Shown here one piece after another: positions 33,956 through 43,947 of a DNA stretch of 64,000 nt. Both the position numbers and the translations under genes were made by a program. The notes under the pieces are model-generated. The model was not told the DNA's origin and did not search any database. It saw only the letters and a list, made by a program, of their open reading frames with translations. The DNA comes from JABDMH01 sp965223165 (GTDB taxonomy: Bacteria > Bacteroidota > Bacteroidia > Chitinophagales > Saprospiraceae): NCBI GenBank assembly GCA_965223165.1, contig CBDCVQ010000019.1, positions 124,001 to 188,000 on the forward strand, written 5' to 3'. Position 1 is the first letter of the stretch; every line of letters begins with the position of its first letter.

Positions 33956-35325
33956 CTTGCTTTGTGATCTAATGCTTCCATTTCTGTCTCTTGCCCCCGA
34001 TCACCCTGCTGTTCCATCCAATCGAAAAGAAGCCTTCGATGGGATGCAACGACCTCCTCATGCTCTTCTTTAGTCGCCAAATTGTGCTGTTGAAATGGGT
34101 CCTGGACAATGTCATACAATTCCTCGGCAGGCCGGTTATGATACCTTGCCACGAGCGCAGCTGCTGTAGAATCGGTCTTGGCCCGCTCTTGCCACGTAGG
34201 CCAATAGGATGTCCAGCTGGCGCTCTGCTCCGTGATGTTGTTCTGAAACCTGGCGTCCGGCGTAAGGTTCACTATATATCTAAATCGCTCGCCACGCACG
34301 GAGCGGATCCCATAGTGCTCAGATCCGTTATTGATACCACGGGTCGTCTGCAAACCATAGACGTATTGCTTATGCGCCCTTGCTTCGCCCAGGAGCACGG
34401 GCAAAAAGCTTTGTCCATCCAAGGTATCGATAGCCGCGCCTTGCGCCAGATCAATGAAGGTGGGTACCATATCCACGTACTCCACCATAGCGTCGGTGGT
34501 ACTGCCGGCCGTAATATGACCCGGCCATCTCGCGATCAAGGCCGACTGCAAGCCCATATCGTAGCAGGTCCACTTAGCAAACGGAAAGGCATTGCCCTGT
34601 TCACTGGCAAAAAGCAGCAAGGTGTTGTCAGACAAGTTGTGCTTGTCAAGCAGATCCATCACATGGCCCACCGATTGATCTAGGTGCTCGATCTCGGCAT
34701 AATATTCCGTCAGTCTCTTGCGGGTCTCATCGGTATCCACCAGGTATGGCGGCACCTCGATCGTGGCAGGGTCAAACCGACTGGGATCTCCCAAATTCCA
34801 GGGAGTGTGTGGCTCGCGATAACAAACAAAGGCACAGAATGGCTGATCACGATCCCTCGTTATAAAGTCCTCCAACGCCTCATGATCCGGATCGCGCGTA
34901 TCGGTCATGTAGTCGAAGGGAAAGGACTCCGGAGGCGCAATGTGCTTCTTGCCCGTCAATCCTACCCGGTATCCCAATCCGTCTAAGTAATGTGCGATGC
35001 TCTTGGTACCGGGCCTCGCCTTGGCATGATTCGGATAGGCTCCGTTGCGCACGGGATATAGACCCGTGTAAAAATTATGGCGGGTGGGAGAACACATGGG
35101 AGCGGCTTGAAAACAACGCGTAAATCGAAGTCCTTGACTTGCCAGTGCGTCAATATTTGGCGTCTGGACATTGGGACTGCCATAGCAGCCTATGTCAAAA
35201 TGGGTGAGGTCGTCCGCAATGATGACCAGAATATTTGGGGAGTCTTCCTGCTGACTTCCTCTTTCGCAGGACATGACCAAGCTCATCAGCCCCATAATTA
35301 GGATCCATTTACCTGCTTGTTTCAT
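33952..35325 (-). CDS. sulfatase (S1 family), lipoprotein
   Basis: A 457-residue formylglycine-dependent sulfatase when started at ATG 35325; the longer frame lacks a signal. The lipoprotein signal ends at Cys20 (SLVMSC). The metal motif IADDLTHFD and the active-site motif C78-S-P-T-R82 (CSPTRHNFYTG) are present. KHIAP lies in the position of the family's GKWH motif, with KKH instead of KWH. DNTLLLFASEQGNAFPFAK provides the second metal pair with a Glu for the usual Asp. A heparan N-sulfatase-like relationship is possible. It is part of the minus-strand sulfatase/GH92 operon. Confidence 0.9.
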   Translation of the reverse strand: MKQAGKWILIMGLMSLVMSCERGSQQEDSPNILVIIADDLTHFDIGCYGSPNVQTPNIDALASQGLRFTRCFQAAPMCSPTRHNFYTGLYPVRNGAYPNHAKARPGTKSIAHYLDGLGYRVGLTGKKHIAPPESFPFDYMTDTRDPDHEALEDFITRDRDQPFCAFVCYREPHTPWNLGDPSRFDPATIEVPPYLVDTDETRKRLTEYYAEIEHLDQSVGHVMDLLDKHNLSDNTLLLFASEQGNAFPFAKWTCYDMGLQSALIARWPGHITAGSTTDAMVEYVDMVPTFIDLAQGAAIDTLDGQSFLPVLLGEARAHKQYVYGLQTTRGINNGSEHYGIRSVRGERFRYIVNLTPDARFQNNITEQSASWTSYWPTWQERAKTDSTAAALVARYHNRPAEELYDIVQDPFQQHNLATKEEHEEVVASHRRLLFDWMEQQGDRGQETEMEALDHKAR

Positions 35326-35341
35326 AGTACTTATTCTTGAT

Positions 35342-36940
35342 TCACTGATTGTCTTCGAGTTTCCAGACGGGGTGATGGCTAGGTCGCAGTTTTGCCCGGG
35401 CTCTTTCCGCCGGCGATAACAACCGATTAAAGGTGCTGCCATAGTTGTTTTCTTGATGGTAGACCTGTTCTTGCCAAGGGTCTTGCCCCTCGATGCGCGG
35501 ATCTCCCGTGGCTCGCAGACGCGCCTCCAATATTTGCGCCAGATCTTCCTTTACTGTCCGGTACGCCGGATCCGCAGCAAGATTATGCACCTGGCTGGCA
35601 TCACTGCGCACGTCGTACAATTCTTCGCCCGGCCGCTTGCCGAAGCACAGCTCATACTGCGATGCGTACCGATCTCGATAGGCCATCAGGAAGGATTTGG
35701 TCGGACATGCATCAATATCCCCGTGGGTGGTCTTGTTGGACGATATAAAATCTGGGCCTCCCGTGGGCCATCGATCGGGCTCAAAATTTCTGATGTAAAG
35801 GTAGTCGTGCGTACGGACAGCTCGCATCGGGTACGTCGCCCCTTCCGGGCGGCACCAGGTGTGGCGCTCCATCCCGGTAAAAGCCTGCATCCGACTGGCA
35901 ACCACCTGTCCCTCCGCCGTTGACTTGAGAATAGGCATCAGACTTGTACCGGTCATTTGATCGGGGATGGGCAGTCCGGCAGCCTCCAGAAATGTTGGTG
36001 CAAAATCGATGTGGCTTACCAGATCATCGACGACTCTGCCTGGAGTCACCTGCGATCCCCAGCGAATAGCCAGGGGCATATGGGTGCCCCAATCATACAG
36101 ATTGACCTTGGCTCTGGGAAAGGGCATCCCATTGTCGGACGTCGCTATGATCAGGGTATTGTCTAATTCACCCATCTCCTCCAGCTTGGCCATGATCTCT
36201 GCCAGATGCGTGTCATACCAGGTGATCTCGTAATAATAATCTAGAACATCCGTGCGAATCGTCGGGACGTCCGGCCAAAAACTGGGCAGCGCCACCTGCG
36301 CAGGGTCCAGATCGGCCTCCACCTCCCCCGCTCCAAATTCGTACTCGCGATGAGGCTCCGTCGGACCAAACCAAAAGAAGAAGGGAGTGTCATCCGATCG
36401 GTCTTTCAGGAACGCCTCAAAATTTGCCGCATAATCTCTCGCATCGATACCAAAGGCCACCTGACCCTCCTTTTCATCGTTGTACTCGTGCACGAGCGGC
36501 GGACGATCCAGCCCCAGATAGTCCCATTTTCCCGGTGCCCAGCCCTTGCCTGTGTAGCCCACATGATAGCCCGCATCCGCTAGCAGATGGGTGAACAAGG
36601 ACAAATCGGGTGGAATCGATCCGTACAAAAGCCCAGCCTCTCGAATCCTCCAAATATCCTGGCCCGACAGCACCGAACTCCTCGAAGGCGTACACGAAGG
36701 ACTGGTGCAGAACGAGTTGTTGAATAACACGCCCTCCTGGGCGATGCGATCAAAGGCAGGTGTCTTCACTTGGGGGTCACCATAGGCGCCCGCATGCAGC
36801 CACGACTGGTCATCAGATATGACAAATAGGATGTTGGGTCGTGCATCCGCAGCCTCTCCGGAGCCGGGTTTAGATGTACAGCACCAAAATAGAGCCGCGC
36901 AAAGCAGCGCCCACATGGGAGTAAACATATTTGTGATCAT
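35342..36940 (-). CDS. sulfatase (S1 family), lipoprotein
   Basis: A 532-residue sulfatase using ATG 36940, which gives a lipoprotein-type signal ending WCC (Cys20/21). The active-site motif is C83-T-P-S-R87 (CTPSRSSVLSG). The metal motif is ISDDQSWLHAGAYG, GYTGKGWAPG replaces the usual GKWHLG, and ATSDNGMPFPRAK is the second metal pair. The long C-terminal region (after about residue 400) carries FGKRPGEELYDVRSDASQ, the usual C-terminal subdomain start. It lies 16 bases upstream of the next sulfatase on the same strand. Confidence 0.9.
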   Translation of the reverse strand: MITNMFTPMWALLCAALFWCCTSKPGSGEAADARPNILFVISDDQSWLHAGAYGDPQVKTPAFDRIAQEGVLFNNSFCTSPSCTPSRSSVLSGQDIWRIREAGLLYGSIPPDLSLFTHLLADAGYHVGYTGKGWAPGKWDYLGLDRPPLVHEYNDEKEGQVAFGIDARDYAANFEAFLKDRSDDTPFFFWFGPTEPHREYEFGAGEVEADLDPAQVALPSFWPDVPTIRTDVLDYYYEITWYDTHLAEIMAKLEEMGELDNTLIIATSDNGMPFPRAKVNLYDWGTHMPLAIRWGSQVTPGRVVDDLVSHIDFAPTFLEAAGLPIPDQMTGTSLMPILKSTAEGQVVASRMQAFTGMERHTWCRPEGATYPMRAVRTHDYLYIRNFEPDRWPTGGPDFISSNKTTHGDIDACPTKSFLMAYRDRYASQYELCFGKRPGEELYDVRSDASQVHNLAADPAYRTVKEDLAQILEARLRATGDPRIEGQDPWQEQVYHQENNYGSTFNRLLSPAERARAKLRPSHHPVWKLEDNQ

Positions 36941-37232
36941 AGTCGCTTCGATTTTCTTGTTTTGTTCCAGTCTAGTATTCTCTGCTTGATCCACACCATA
37001 CCCAAAAGGTAGTGCTGCTCTGGGGATCTGCCGCCTGTTACGCTAGGCAGAAGCATACGTGGCAAATTGTCAGCGAACATTGCCCTATCGCTATCATTGG
37101 AGCGATCCAAGCCGAGTGTGAGATTAATATGAGCGGCCGGATCAACACTTTGCATTCCTGCCATAGGGGTCCGCCTCCTGGCAGTTGTGCCGCGAAGGGC
37201 AGACACCGTAGGCCATATGGTCAATAGCCTGT
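36941..37232. other. intergenic region within the sulfatase cluster
   Basis: This is the only large gap (about 290 bases) inside the sulfatase/GH92 gene series. A minus-strand frame crosses it but has no family resemblance. I see no terminator with a T-tract and no exact promoter match. It may hold an internal promoter or a decayed gene. Confidence 0.35.
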
Positions 37233-38666
37233 TCACCGCGCTCCCCCTATGGCCGCCTCCAACCTGGGCAGAATCGGATCGCCGGTCGCTTCTGCCAGCT
37301 CAAGTAATTTTTCTTCCATGGATCGCTGCGCTTGACGATGCTCCGGCTGGTTAAATAAGTTGTCGATCTCGTGCGGGTCATTTTGATGATCGTAAAAGAC
37401 TTGATAGTCGAGATTGGAATAGAGATAGCGTCCGTCCCAGACCCCACGCCATGCCTGCTGATTCTCCCACAGCCCGAGGTATAGGGCTTGCTTCTCTGGT
37501 CCATCGTCCGAGATACACCATCCCGCCATGGACCGGCCGGACATATGGGCTGGTACCGGTTGTCCCGCTAAGTCCAATAAGGTGGGGGCCAGATCGACAC
37601 TATTAATCAGCACGTCGTTGACTTGACCTGGTTCGATTTGTCCCGGCCATCGGATAATAAATGGGACACGAAGTGCCGTGGTATAGGGTTTACCCTTCGT
37701 ACGCAGATAATAGGTCAAGACCTTTTTTTCTTGGAGGTACCGCTCCTTTACCTCGGCCGCATGAGCGCCCAACACGTCCCCGTGGTCGCTGACAAAAAAG
37801 ACAATCGTATTTTCTGCAATTTCCATGGCATCCAAGGCATCCATGAGGCGTCCGATCTCGACATCGACAGCGGTCACCTGTCCGTAGTAGATCTGCCTCA
37901 GGCGGCGCACCTTCTGCTCTTCGTCATCCGTCAGTGTGCTCAGCAATGGAGGCGATAGGGTGAGTGCCTTCGGATCGTACAGGTCCAAATATTCTTGGGG
38001 GCACTGAAACGGATTGTGCGGCGGACCGTACGCGACATAGTAGCACCACGGATCTCCGTTTGCCTCGTTTTCTTGCATAAAAGCAATCGCCTTGTCGGTC
38101 TGCCAGGTCGGCTCCCAATGGTACCCTTCGACCCTTCGCTTCTGTTTGTGCTCGTCAAATTCCCAAACCTCAAAAAATTCGTGGGCTTTCTCATAGCCAT
38201 TCCAGTCCTGCCAACCCTGTCTCCGCTCCCCTTCTTCGACATAGCCGCCTACCTCCGGGGGCACGCCACCATCCAGGTGCCATTTGCCGATGTATCCCGT
38301 GCGATAACCATCTTCTACCAATATCTCTGCGAAGGTGGTCAGGTTGGTGTCCAGGAGCACATTGTTTCTGGCAACCCCATGCTCGTGAATATAGAGTCCC
38401 GTCTGAAAGGATGCCCGAAACGGACAGCATACCGGACCACCGCTTACCGTCCGGGTAAATCGGATACCCTCCGCAGCCAATCGGTCGAGATTGGGCGTGA
38501 GGACGTCTGGCTGCCCCGCACAGCCCATCATGTCTGCTCGTAGCTGATCCGGCTGAATGACGAGAATATTGGGTTTCTCTGTTTGAGGGGCACTACGATC
38601 ACCTGCTTCGCCACATGTCCAATAAATAGCAGCAAGTATCATCAGGACTGGTATTCTTGCCATCAT
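37233..38666 (-). CDS. sulfatase (S1 family) with unusual C-C-P-F-R active-site motif
   Basis: A 477-residue sulfatase with a short lipoprotein-like signal (AAIYWTC, Cys18). The active-site motif is C80-C-P-F-R84. It fits CxPxR but has Cys and Phe at positions that are usually Ser/Thr/Ala and Ser/Thr/Ala. Metal motifs are IQPDQLRADMMGC and FVSDHGDVLGAHAAE, and GYIGKWHLDGG is canonical. A C-terminal subdomain begins at YLYSNLDYQVFYDHQNDPHE. It should hydrolyse a sulfate ester on a glycan. It is 14 bases upstream of the GH92 stop's neighbour region in the minus-strand series. Confidence 0.88.
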   Translation of the reverse strand: MMARIPVLMILAAIYWTCGEAGDRSAPQTEKPNILVIQPDQLRADMMGCAGQPDVLTPNLDRLAAEGIRFTRTVSGGPVCCPFRASFQTGLYIHEHGVARNNVLLDTNLTTFAEILVEDGYRTGYIGKWHLDGGVPPEVGGYVEEGERRQGWQDWNGYEKAHEFFEVWEFDEHKQKRRVEGYHWEPTWQTDKAIAFMQENEANGDPWCYYVAYGPPHNPFQCPQEYLDLYDPKALTLSPPLLSTLTDDEEQKVRRLRQIYYGQVTAVDVEIGRLMDALDAMEIAENTIVFFVSDHGDVLGAHAAEVKERYLQEKKVLTYYLRTKGKPYTTALRVPFIIRWPGQIEPGQVNDVLINSVDLAPTLLDLAGQPVPAHMSGRSMAGWCISDDGPEKQALYLGLWENQQAWRGVWDGRYLYSNLDYQVFYDHQNDPHEIDNLFNQPEHRQAQRSMEEKLLELAEATGDPILPRLEAAIGGAR

Positions 38667-38680
38667 ATCTTTTTGCAGTT

Positions 38681-41053
38681 TCAGTTGAGAGAATTTGGTG
38701 ATTGCACATTCGGCGCAGGCCCCATCTCAAATACCAACTCACCTCCTTGAGCGATTTCGTCATGAAAAATATAGGTGCGATCCAATGGTTGGCCATTTAA
38801 CGAGACAGATTGTACATAAATATTTTCCGCAGAATTATTGATGGCTTTGACGACGAATGCTCCTCCCGGATAATAGGCCGGATCCAGACGGATAGTCACC
38901 TGGTCAAAGAGGGGGCTACCCAATTCGTATCGGCCATTGCCCGGACAAACCGGATGAAATCCCATGGCACTGAGGATGTACCAGGCAGACATTTGTCCCA
39001 CGTCCTCATTGCCCATGATACCATACGGCGACGTGCCGTAGGCCCGGTTCAATATGGTGCGCACCCACTTTTGCGTAAGCCAGGGCTTCTCGGTAAAATT
39101 GAAAAGGTAAGGGATGTGATGTACCGGCTCGTTGGCGTGATTGTAGTAGGCATTGTAGGCGAAATCCTCTGGCGTCTTTTCGAATAATTGTTCCAGCTCA
39201 CTCAAAAAACGGTCTGCACCTAGTAGATCTCTCAGGCCTTCGATATCGTGCGGGACAAACCAGGTCTGCTGCAACGGATTACTTTCGATACAACCCTGCT
39301 GAAATCCCAAGGGTCCTTCCCACGGGATCCATGAACCGTCGGCATATCTGCCCCGCATGAATCCGACCGAAGGGTCATATATTTTTTTATAATTATTTGA
39401 TCTTTCTAGAAATAGTTGCTCCTCGTCCGACTGACCGAGATGTGCCGACAGCCGGCTCAAGCTCCAGTCGGCATAGGCATTTTCCAATGTAGCTGACACC
39501 CCTTTGTAATATCCCCTCCAGCGCTCGGGTACCGGATCACAGGTGACAAATCCCATCGTGTTAAAAGCCTCCCACCCATTTCTCGTGGTGATCGGACCCA
39601 GGGAGGTCTGCTTAGCCAGGGCATACGCCTGTGGCAGGTCAAATTTGTCGATGCCCTTGGTCAAGGCGTCCAGGATCACAGGGATGGCCGGATCTCCAAG
39701 CATACAATTGGAATAGCACCCGGCGATCTCCCACTTGGGAAAACCTCTGCCACCCAAGGTACCCTTGTCAATGAGGCTTCGGACCAATTCCTCGACGGTG
39801 AAGGGATCGATGATCGACATGAGCGGCACATGGCTGCGGAAGGCATCCCATCCACTAAAGATCGTGCGGTAGTCAAAATCCTTCTGCGCATGTATTTGAT
39901 AATCTCCACCGTAGTAGCGACCGTCCACATCGGTAAATCTGCGTGGATCGATATGGGCATGATACATCCCGGTATAAAAGATCTTTTTTTGCGCCGCAGT
40001 GGCCCCTTCTATGGTGATGCGATCCAAGACCTCCCGCCAGGCCTGCTGGGCCTCCCTCCGTACCGAGTCAAAATCCCAGTGATCGAGCTCCGCCCTGAGG
40101 TTATTCTTGGCTCCCTCCATATCCACAAATGAAATACCGGCCTTAAACAGCACCTCCTCGCCTTCCTGCAAATCGGGAAAGGTGGCGTAGAACCCCAGAT
40201 GATCTCCCTCATATTCCCTCACATCGGTACGTACATGGCTCTTGGCAACATGTGCCTGATAGTCCTCGGAGACGACCTCATGCACTTTCCGGACCTGATC
40301 TGCGGGAATGGGCGCCGACCAGATGCCCGATTGGATAAATGGTCGCGAAAACTCCCCATAAAAGTGGGCGGTATAGCGCAGATCCTTCGCTTTGCCGTTG
40401 CCCCAACCTCCGCCCTCCGGTGCACAATACATCCAACCTTCCAGTCGACGATCGTCGATGATCCGAATGTATTGACGAAGGGAGGTGCCACCGATCCGTC
40501 GAGCGAGATCCATCTGAATTCGATTGGTCGAATCTTGGGGAAAGGTAAACCGCAGGATGCCACTACGGGGGGTGGTCGTCATCTCCGCCCGAACACCGTA
40601 GTCGTCCAGGGTCACTGCATAATATCCCGCCTCGGCTACTTCTGTCTCGTGCGAAAAAGAGGAACGATAACCCGTATACGGTGCTTCCACGGCTCCCCGG
40701 TTGGGAAAAAAATCGCCATTGGTCGGTGTCACTAGCAGGTTGCCAAACTCGCCAAACCAGCCAATGCCGCTCATATGGACAAAACTGAAACCCTCCAGGG
40801 CCGTGTGCTCGTAAGAGTATCCCGATCCCAGATCGCCTCCGGTATAGGTATCCGGACTGAGCTGGACCAAAGAAAAGGGTCGCGTCGCTCCCGGAAATGT
40901 TCGACCGTAATATTTGGTCTTGGCTACCGATCCAATGAAGGGATCTACGTACGCCAACAGGTCATCGTCGATATCTGCGGCCGTACCCGCACACCCCACC
41001 AACCAGGGCAGGCTCATCAACAGCATGGCTAACCCGCTAAGGCTTGGATACAT
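38681..41053 (-). CDS. GH92 family alpha-mannosidase, lipoprotein
   Basis: A 790-residue GH92 enzyme. The signal ends at a lipobox Cys (LVGCAG, Cys21). The N-terminal beta-sandwich starts with YVDPFIGS and GATRPFSLVQLSPDT. The (alpha/alpha)6 catalytic domain holds YHAHIDPRRFTDVDGRYYGGD, IFSGWDAFRSHVPL and, around residue 690, GNEDVGQMSAWYILSAMGF with the conserved acidic residues. GH92 enzymes are calcium-dependent exo-alpha-mannosidases acting on alpha-1,2-, 1,3-, 1,4- or 1,6-mannosides. Its place among six sulfatases points to a sulfated mannose-containing glycan (inference). The start overlaps the upstream sulfatase by 17 bases. Confidence 0.95.
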   Translation of the reverse strand: MYPSLSGLAMLLMSLPWLVGCAGTAADIDDDLLAYVDPFIGSVAKTKYYGRTFPGATRPFSLVQLSPDTYTGGDLGSGYSYEHTALEGFSFVHMSGIGWFGEFGNLLVTPTNGDFFPNRGAVEAPYTGYRSSFSHETEVAEAGYYAVTLDDYGVRAEMTTTPRSGILRFTFPQDSTNRIQMDLARRIGGTSLRQYIRIIDDRRLEGWMYCAPEGGGWGNGKAKDLRYTAHFYGEFSRPFIQSGIWSAPIPADQVRKVHEVVSEDYQAHVAKSHVRTDVREYEGDHLGFYATFPDLQEGEEVLFKAGISFVDMEGAKNNLRAELDHWDFDSVRREAQQAWREVLDRITIEGATAAQKKIFYTGMYHAHIDPRRFTDVDGRYYGGDYQIHAQKDFDYRTIFSGWDAFRSHVPLMSIIDPFTVEELVRSLIDKGTLGGRGFPKWEIAGCYSNCMLGDPAIPVILDALTKGIDKFDLPQAYALAKQTSLGPITTRNGWEAFNTMGFVTCDPVPERWRGYYKGVSATLENAYADWSLSRLSAHLGQSDEEQLFLERSNNYKKIYDPSVGFMRGRYADGSWIPWEGPLGFQQGCIESNPLQQTWFVPHDIEGLRDLLGADRFLSELEQLFEKTPEDFAYNAYYNHANEPVHHIPYLFNFTEKPWLTQKWVRTILNRAYGTSPYGIMGNEDVGQMSAWYILSAMGFHPVCPGNGRYELGSPLFDQVTIRLDPAYYPGGAFVVKAINNSAENIYVQSVSLNGQPLDRTYIFHDEIAQGGELVFEMGPAPNVQSPNSLN

Positions 41054-42446
41054 TGATCTGTGATTTCATTTCCTCCTGCACGGACCCCAGCCATTGCTGA
41101 TGCAGCTTCCGCAGCCGATCGACGACATCTGGGTGCTTAGCCGCGAGGTCCGTTTGCTCCGAAGGATCCTGCTCCAGATTGCTAAGAAACTGCGGATAGA
41201 CGACGCCCTCGCGTTGACCATCCGATGGATCACGTACATTGCCCATCAGTTTCCACGGTCCCTGGCGTACAGCCCACTGAGCCCGGTCCCGCTCGTAGCT
41301 ACCATATTGCCAGTACATGACGTCGTGCAGGGAGGGCGCAGCGGCATTTTCAATGATCGGCATCAGACTGCGTCCATCGAGTGCTTCGCCGGTTGACGAT
41401 GCCCCGGTAAGTTGCGCCACGGTGGCGTACCAATCCATCTCCATGCAGGGTTGATCTCGCACCTGTCCGGCGGGGATGACAGCGGGATATCGTATCATAG
41501 CTGGCACCCGGATCCCTCCTTCAAACAAGCTAAACTTGCACCCTCGGTACGGCCCCGAGTCACCACCACCCCAAAACGCTCGCTCTTCTCGCGAATGTCC
41601 GTGGTCCGATTGAAAAATGACGATCGTATTTTCGGTCAGCCCCTGTCGATCGAGCTCATGCAGCACTTCTCCTATTTTCTCGTCGATATTGGATACAAAG
41701 GCCGCATATTCTCGCCGCGGCGAAGGCAGATCTTTGTAGTACTCCATCCATTTGCTGCCGCCCTGATAGGGATAGTGCGGTGCATTAAATGCCCAATAAA
41801 TAAAAAACGGGTCCTCTCGCTCTTCTTGTATAATTTGCTTGATTTCGCTGACCATCAAGTCAGAAAAATGCTGCCCCGGATAATGCACCTCCTGCGCATT
41901 GCGATACAGATCGTGCTTATTAGGTCCCTGCCAGAAGAAAAAATGTGAATAATTATCGATGCATCCTCTTTGGTGTCCAAAAAAATAGTCAAAGCCCTGA
42001 CCGTTGGGCAGGGTTTCCGGCTGGTGTCCCAGATGCCATTTGCCGACTAAGGCAGTATAGTATCCTCGTTCCTTGAGTATTTCTGCCATGGTAACTTGCT
42101 GGGTTGGCATCCCGTACTTGCCCTTTTCCTTGGCGTATTCCGGCACGGGTACATTGCCGGGCAGTCCTGCGCGCAAGTTGGTTTTGCCGGTGAGCAACGC
42201 AGCCCGGGAAGGCGAGCACACGGCGGCAGCAGCGTAGAATTGGGTAAATCTAACTCCTTCTCTCGCCAGCCGATCCATGGAGGGCGTAAATAGATCCTCG
42301 GCACCATATGCATTCATATCGATCGACCCTTGATCGTCCGTCAATATCAGCAGCACGTTGGGCCTTTCATCCTGTGCGGATGATTTTACTATTCCAATGA
42401 TCAAAAATCCAAAGATCAGCAGTCGATTAATCCATCTCCGAGTCAT
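41037..42446 (-). CDS. arylsulfatase-type sulfatase (S1 family)
   Basis: A 469-residue sulfatase with a cleavable signal peptide (about 1-25, ending SSAQ) rather than a lipobox. Active-site C77-S-P-S-R81 (CSPSRAALLTG), metal motif LTDDQGSIDMNAYG, canonical LVGKWHLGHQP, and second metal pair FQSDHGHSREERAFWGGGDSG are all present. The C-terminal subdomain starts around QWAVRQGPWKLMG. It is the best-conserved sulfatase of the cluster. It overlaps the GH92 gene by 17 bases, which suggests coupled translation. Confidence 0.94.
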   Translation of the reverse strand: MTRRWINRLLIFGFLIIGIVKSSAQDERPNVLLILTDDQGSIDMNAYGAEDLFTPSMDRLAREGVRFTQFYAAAAVCSPSRAALLTGKTNLRAGLPGNVPVPEYAKEKGKYGMPTQQVTMAEILKERGYYTALVGKWHLGHQPETLPNGQGFDYFFGHQRGCIDNYSHFFFWQGPNKHDLYRNAQEVHYPGQHFSDLMVSEIKQIIQEEREDPFFIYWAFNAPHYPYQGGSKWMEYYKDLPSPRREYAAFVSNIDEKIGEVLHELDRQGLTENTIVIFQSDHGHSREERAFWGGGDSGPYRGCKFSLFEGGIRVPAMIRYPAVIPAGQVRDQPCMEMDWYATVAQLTGASSTGEALDGRSLMPIIENAAAPSLHDVMYWQYGSYERDRAQWAVRQGPWKLMGNVRDPSDGQREGVVYPQFLSNLEQDPSEQTDLAAKHPDVVDRLRKLHQQWLGSVQEEMKSQINVSKP

Positions 42447-42569
42447 ACTATTTCAGTTGTTTTTTTTCTGCGATTATTCCCGTCTTGCGGCACACGATTT
42501 TCGTTTGCAAGCCTTCGTCCGTGGTGGTCGTTGATGAAAGCAAATCATTACAAATCTTTTGGGGGCATC

Positions 42570-43932
42570 CTACTTTTTGCGACCCATAGGGGCAGCCATT
42601 TCATCTCTCCACGCCATAAATTTAGTTGTTAGGTCACGTACCTTCGCTGGCTGGTCTACCGACAGGTCATTCACTTCGCCTTCGTCGGTAACCAGATCAA
42701 AAAGCTCATATTCGCCTTCGTTGTATACGAGTTTCCAGTTATCCTCACGTATCGCCCATCGGCCGTCATCTCCATCCCAAAAAAGGGCTTCATGCAGCGG
42801 ATTTTGCTGTCGTCCCAGAGCCGCCGACAGCATACTCTTTCCGTCATAAGTACGATCGCCCGGCAATGGAAGGCCCAGCGCCTCACATACGGTCGGTAAC
42901 ACATCCAACGAGATGACCGGCTCCTGCGAGCGGCCAGGTTTAATCTTGGCCGGCCAACTCAGCAAAAATGGAACCCTCAACCCTCCCTCGTACACACTTT
43001 GCTTGAAGTCTCGCAATGGCAGATTATTGGCCTCGACTTTTCTGGCCCCACCATTGTCCGAGAGAAATAGGATCAAGGTGTTGTCATATACGCCTTCGGC
43101 TTTCAAAGGTAGCAATCACCTGCGCGATGGCCTCATCCATTCGGTGCAACATCGCCAAATAAATATTGCGCTTCGTGCTCCCGGTATCAAATTTTGCGAT
43201 GTCCGATGCCGGGGCTTGCAAGGGAAAGTGCACGGCATTAAATGGCAAATAGACGAAGAGGGGGGATTTGTCCTGTGCCTTTCGCTGAATAAAAGTGCTC
43301 GCCTCACGAGCAAGGTTGTCGGTGAGGTAGCCGGAGTCATTAATTCGTTGATCATTGCGGTGGATGCACTGATGAAAATCATCCGGATCATCGCCACAGG
43401 TGAGGTCAAAATAATCGTGCGCCCCATGGCCAAGAAAGCCATAAAATTCATCGAAGCCTCGACTGGTGGGGTAATAGGGCTTGGTGAGACCCAAATGCCA
43501 TTTGCCAAATGCCCCGGTGGCATAGCCGGCGCCCCGCAGCAGATCGGCGAGGGTGATCTCGTCCAGGGGTAAGCCCTGGCGCGAGTCCGATGCCCGATAA
43601 AAGCCGAATCGCTGCTGATAGCGTCCCGTCAGCAATCCGGCTCGGGTGGGTGCACAGACATAGGCGCTCGCATATCCATGCGTAAAGACGACACCATCAG
43701 CAGCCAGCCGATCGATGGCAGGTGTAGACACGATGGGATTTACTCGCTGATAACCCGCGTCTGCATTTCCCTGATCGTCGGAGACAATCACAACAATGTT
43801 AGGTCCGTCGGCGGCAGCTATGCTTTTGGAGGAAGTGCGACAAGCCGCTAGGAGGGCCAGGACCAGTAGCAAGCAAAGCAGCAGGACATTACTTCGACGC
43901 TTTGTATGATGAGAAACTTTTCTAGTGCACAT
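42570..43932 (-). pseudogene. sulfatase (S1 family) interrupted by one frameshift
   Basis: Two overlapping frames together encode one sulfatase of about 453 residues. The 5' part (43932-43084) has a lipoprotein-like signal (LLAAC), SDDQGNADAGY, the active-site C93-A-P-T-R97 and GAFGKWHLGL, and runs to DEAIAQVIATFE before leaving frame. The 3' part (to 42570) resumes at KAEGVYDNTLILFLSDNGG and continues to the normal C-terminus. The switch occurs at TTTGAAAGCC near 43100, where one base too many or two too few break the frame. Both halves are well conserved, so the lesion is recent, an assembly error, or a recoding site. Confidence 0.85.
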
Positions 43933-43947
43933 GCTTCTGAGTTTGGT

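Noticed and set aside
36937..37236. 99-codon minus-strand ORF filling the gap in the sulfatase cluster.
   Set aside because: Composition and motifs are not protein-like, and its 3' end overlaps the start of the next sulfatase.
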